In this document: piece after piece, positions 21,959 to 22,496 of the stretch
How positions within the stretch are numbered: position 1 is the first letter of the stretch
Layout: every line of letters starts with the position of its first letter
Virus record (IMG/VR): IMGVR_UViG_3300001450_000355
Span: 1-22,496 of that record
Strand: one strand, 5' to 3'
DNA length: 22,496 nt
Source of the DNA: a virus
The notes under the pieces: generated by a model
Told to the model about the DNA's origin: nothing
Seen by the model: the letters and a program-made list of their open reading frames with translations, nothing else
Databases searched by the model: none
Program-made: the position numbers and the translations under genes

Positions 21959-21968
21959 ACTATTTACT
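21959..21968 (+). promoter_or_regulatory. Putative late promoter element (ACTATTTACT)
   Basis: ACTATTTACT lies about 25 nt before the ATG at 21992, right after a terminator, the same terminator-promoter order as at 16682-16730 and 21283-21333. A TAGGAG ribosome site separates it from the gene. Confidence 0.55.
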
Positions 21969-21991
21969 TACACACCATAGTAGGAGTTAAC

Positions 21992-22354
21992 ATGGGTAAA
22001 AAACGAAGATTAAGAAGTGCACAGGCCAAGTTTGGCATTAAGCACAGTGCACATCCCCGGATGGCGCTTTTGAACAGCCAGACAGAAACAGTCGTCAACA
22101 CCGCGCCATCGGCACCGGTTGCGAAGATTGAAACGAAAGTTGAGCTAGCGCCAAAAGTCGTACTCGCACCACCGGCACCGCCGGCACAAGAAGTCGTAAT
22201 GACTGCGCACGCACCGGAAGTTACAATAAAGGCCCCTGTTGTTAAGTCAGAGACCAAGGTTAAGACTACAACCACCAAGAAGCGCCCCACTACGACAAGA
22301 ACAACCCGCAAGAAGAAAACAAAAAAGAAGACTTCTTCAGAAGCATCAGCATAA
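21992..22354 (+). CDS. Lys/Thr-rich basic protein, possibly DNA-binding
   Basis: A 120-residue protein from the ATG at 21992, chosen over a TTG at 21929 because TAGGAG lies 8-13 nt upstream and the longer form would span the terminator and promoter. It begins MGKKRRLRSAQAKFGIKHSA, a basic start of a type I have seen in marine phage proteins. The middle is Val/Pro/Ala/Lys rich with repeated ET-K-V and A-P-P-A units, and the end is a Lys/Thr/Arg tail (TTTTKKRPTTTRTTRKKK and more). The composition resembles histone H1-like tails, so packaging-associated DNA binding inside the head is possible. Low-complexity composition limits confidence in any function. Confidence 0.7.
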   Translation: MGKKRRLRSAQAKFGIKHSAHPRMALLNSQTETVVNTAPSAPVAKIETKVELAPKVVLAPPAPPAQEVVMTAHAPEVTIKAPVVKSETKVKTTTTKKRPTTTRTTRKKKTKKKTSSEASA

Positions 22355-22437
22355 AGGCTTTTCTTTATAGTGCGCGCGGTATTATAGGTGGAGTTTTGTC
22401 TCGCAGTTCACTAATTATTGCGAAGGAAACTATTTGA

Positions 22438-22496
22438 ATGCCCACCAATCTTAGCCCAAAGTCTCAAACTAGCGCAATTGTGCTCACCTCAACCGG
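22438..22496 (+). CDS. Start of a downstream gene (partial)
   Basis: An ATG at 22438 opens a frame that stays open to the window end, with visible start MPTNLSPKSQTSAIVLTSTG. AAGGAAA lies about 11 nt upstream. The 83-nt gap before it contains TATTATAGGTGGAG (about 22380-22393), which resembles the CTTATAGG at 21328, and may hold a promoter. Only 19 complete codons are visible, so the product is unknown; a structural gene is expected from the neighbourhood. Confidence 0.5.
   Translation, partial: MPTNLSPKSQTSAIVLTST

Noticed and set aside
21929-21991. Longer N-terminus for the basic protein from a TTG at 21929
   Set aside because: It spans the terminator stem and the promoter element; the ATG at 21992 has a TAGGAG site.
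1-22496. tRNA genes, CRISPR arrays, insertion sequences, integrase or attachment sites
   Set aside because: I looked for cloverleaf arms, regularly spaced repeats, transposase motifs and flanking inverted repeats and saw none. The window is almost wholly coding, and only leaders of up to about 140 nt are non-coding.

Overview
The window is a stretch of the head-assembly and structural region of a T4-like tailed phage (Caudoviricetes, myovirus lineage). The call rests on recognisable homologues of the T4 head genes in T4-like relative order: terminase large subunit (gp17), portal (gp20), prohead core protease (gp21), prohead core scaffold (gp22) and major capsid protein (gp23). Several other products resemble, from memory, families common in uncultured marine myoviruses, so an aquatic phage of a Gram-negative host is the best guess. 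No sequence names the host. Every supported gene is on the + strand.

Layout. (1) Positions 1-3971: the tail of an upstream gene, then a tightly packed operon of small genes. These include an acidic protein with a prohead-type N-terminal leader, a J-domain protein, two more small proteins, a likely lysis or membrane set (holin-like, inner-membrane-spanin-like and a secreted coiled-coil protein), a Cys-pair protein and a conserved unknown. (2) 3983-12989: packaging and prohead core: terminase, portal, two conserved unknowns, a small membrane protein, a leader-motif protein, a tiny ORF with hairpins, the protease, a 686-residue acidic protein, another leader-motif protein and a phage-encoded ribosomal protein bS21. 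Genes from 86 to 12989 abut or overlap (mostly ATGA or 8-17 nt overlaps) with no terminator visible, so they are probably one transcription unit. (3) 13027-18112: a cassette of surface or fibre-like beta proteins. Four share a C-terminal module, and they also share internal modules in mixed order; an Smr-domain gene is embedded among them. (4) 18177-22496: scaffold, major capsid protein, a probable capsid accessory protein, a Lys/Thr-rich basic protein and the start of one more gene.

Regulation. Right of 12989 the genes form short units separated by three hairpin-plus-T terminators. They are preceded by a recurring CTATTTAT-like element that I read as this phage's late promoter. Two leaders carry strong hairpins. 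The major capsid gene and the 539-residue protein gene use GCT/GGT/CGT/GTT codons far more than their neighbours, which suggests both are made in very large amounts.

Working together, the portal, scaffold, leader-motif proteins and major capsid protein would build a prohead. The gp21-like protease would trim proteins at L/I-x-E sites (LLRE in the major capsid protein, similar sites in the leaders), and the terminase would fill the head. The most notable points are the shared N-terminal leader and shared C-terminal AGIK tag on unrelated proteins, phage bS21 and J-domain genes inside the head operon, the module-shuffled fibre cassette and the new late-promoter form.
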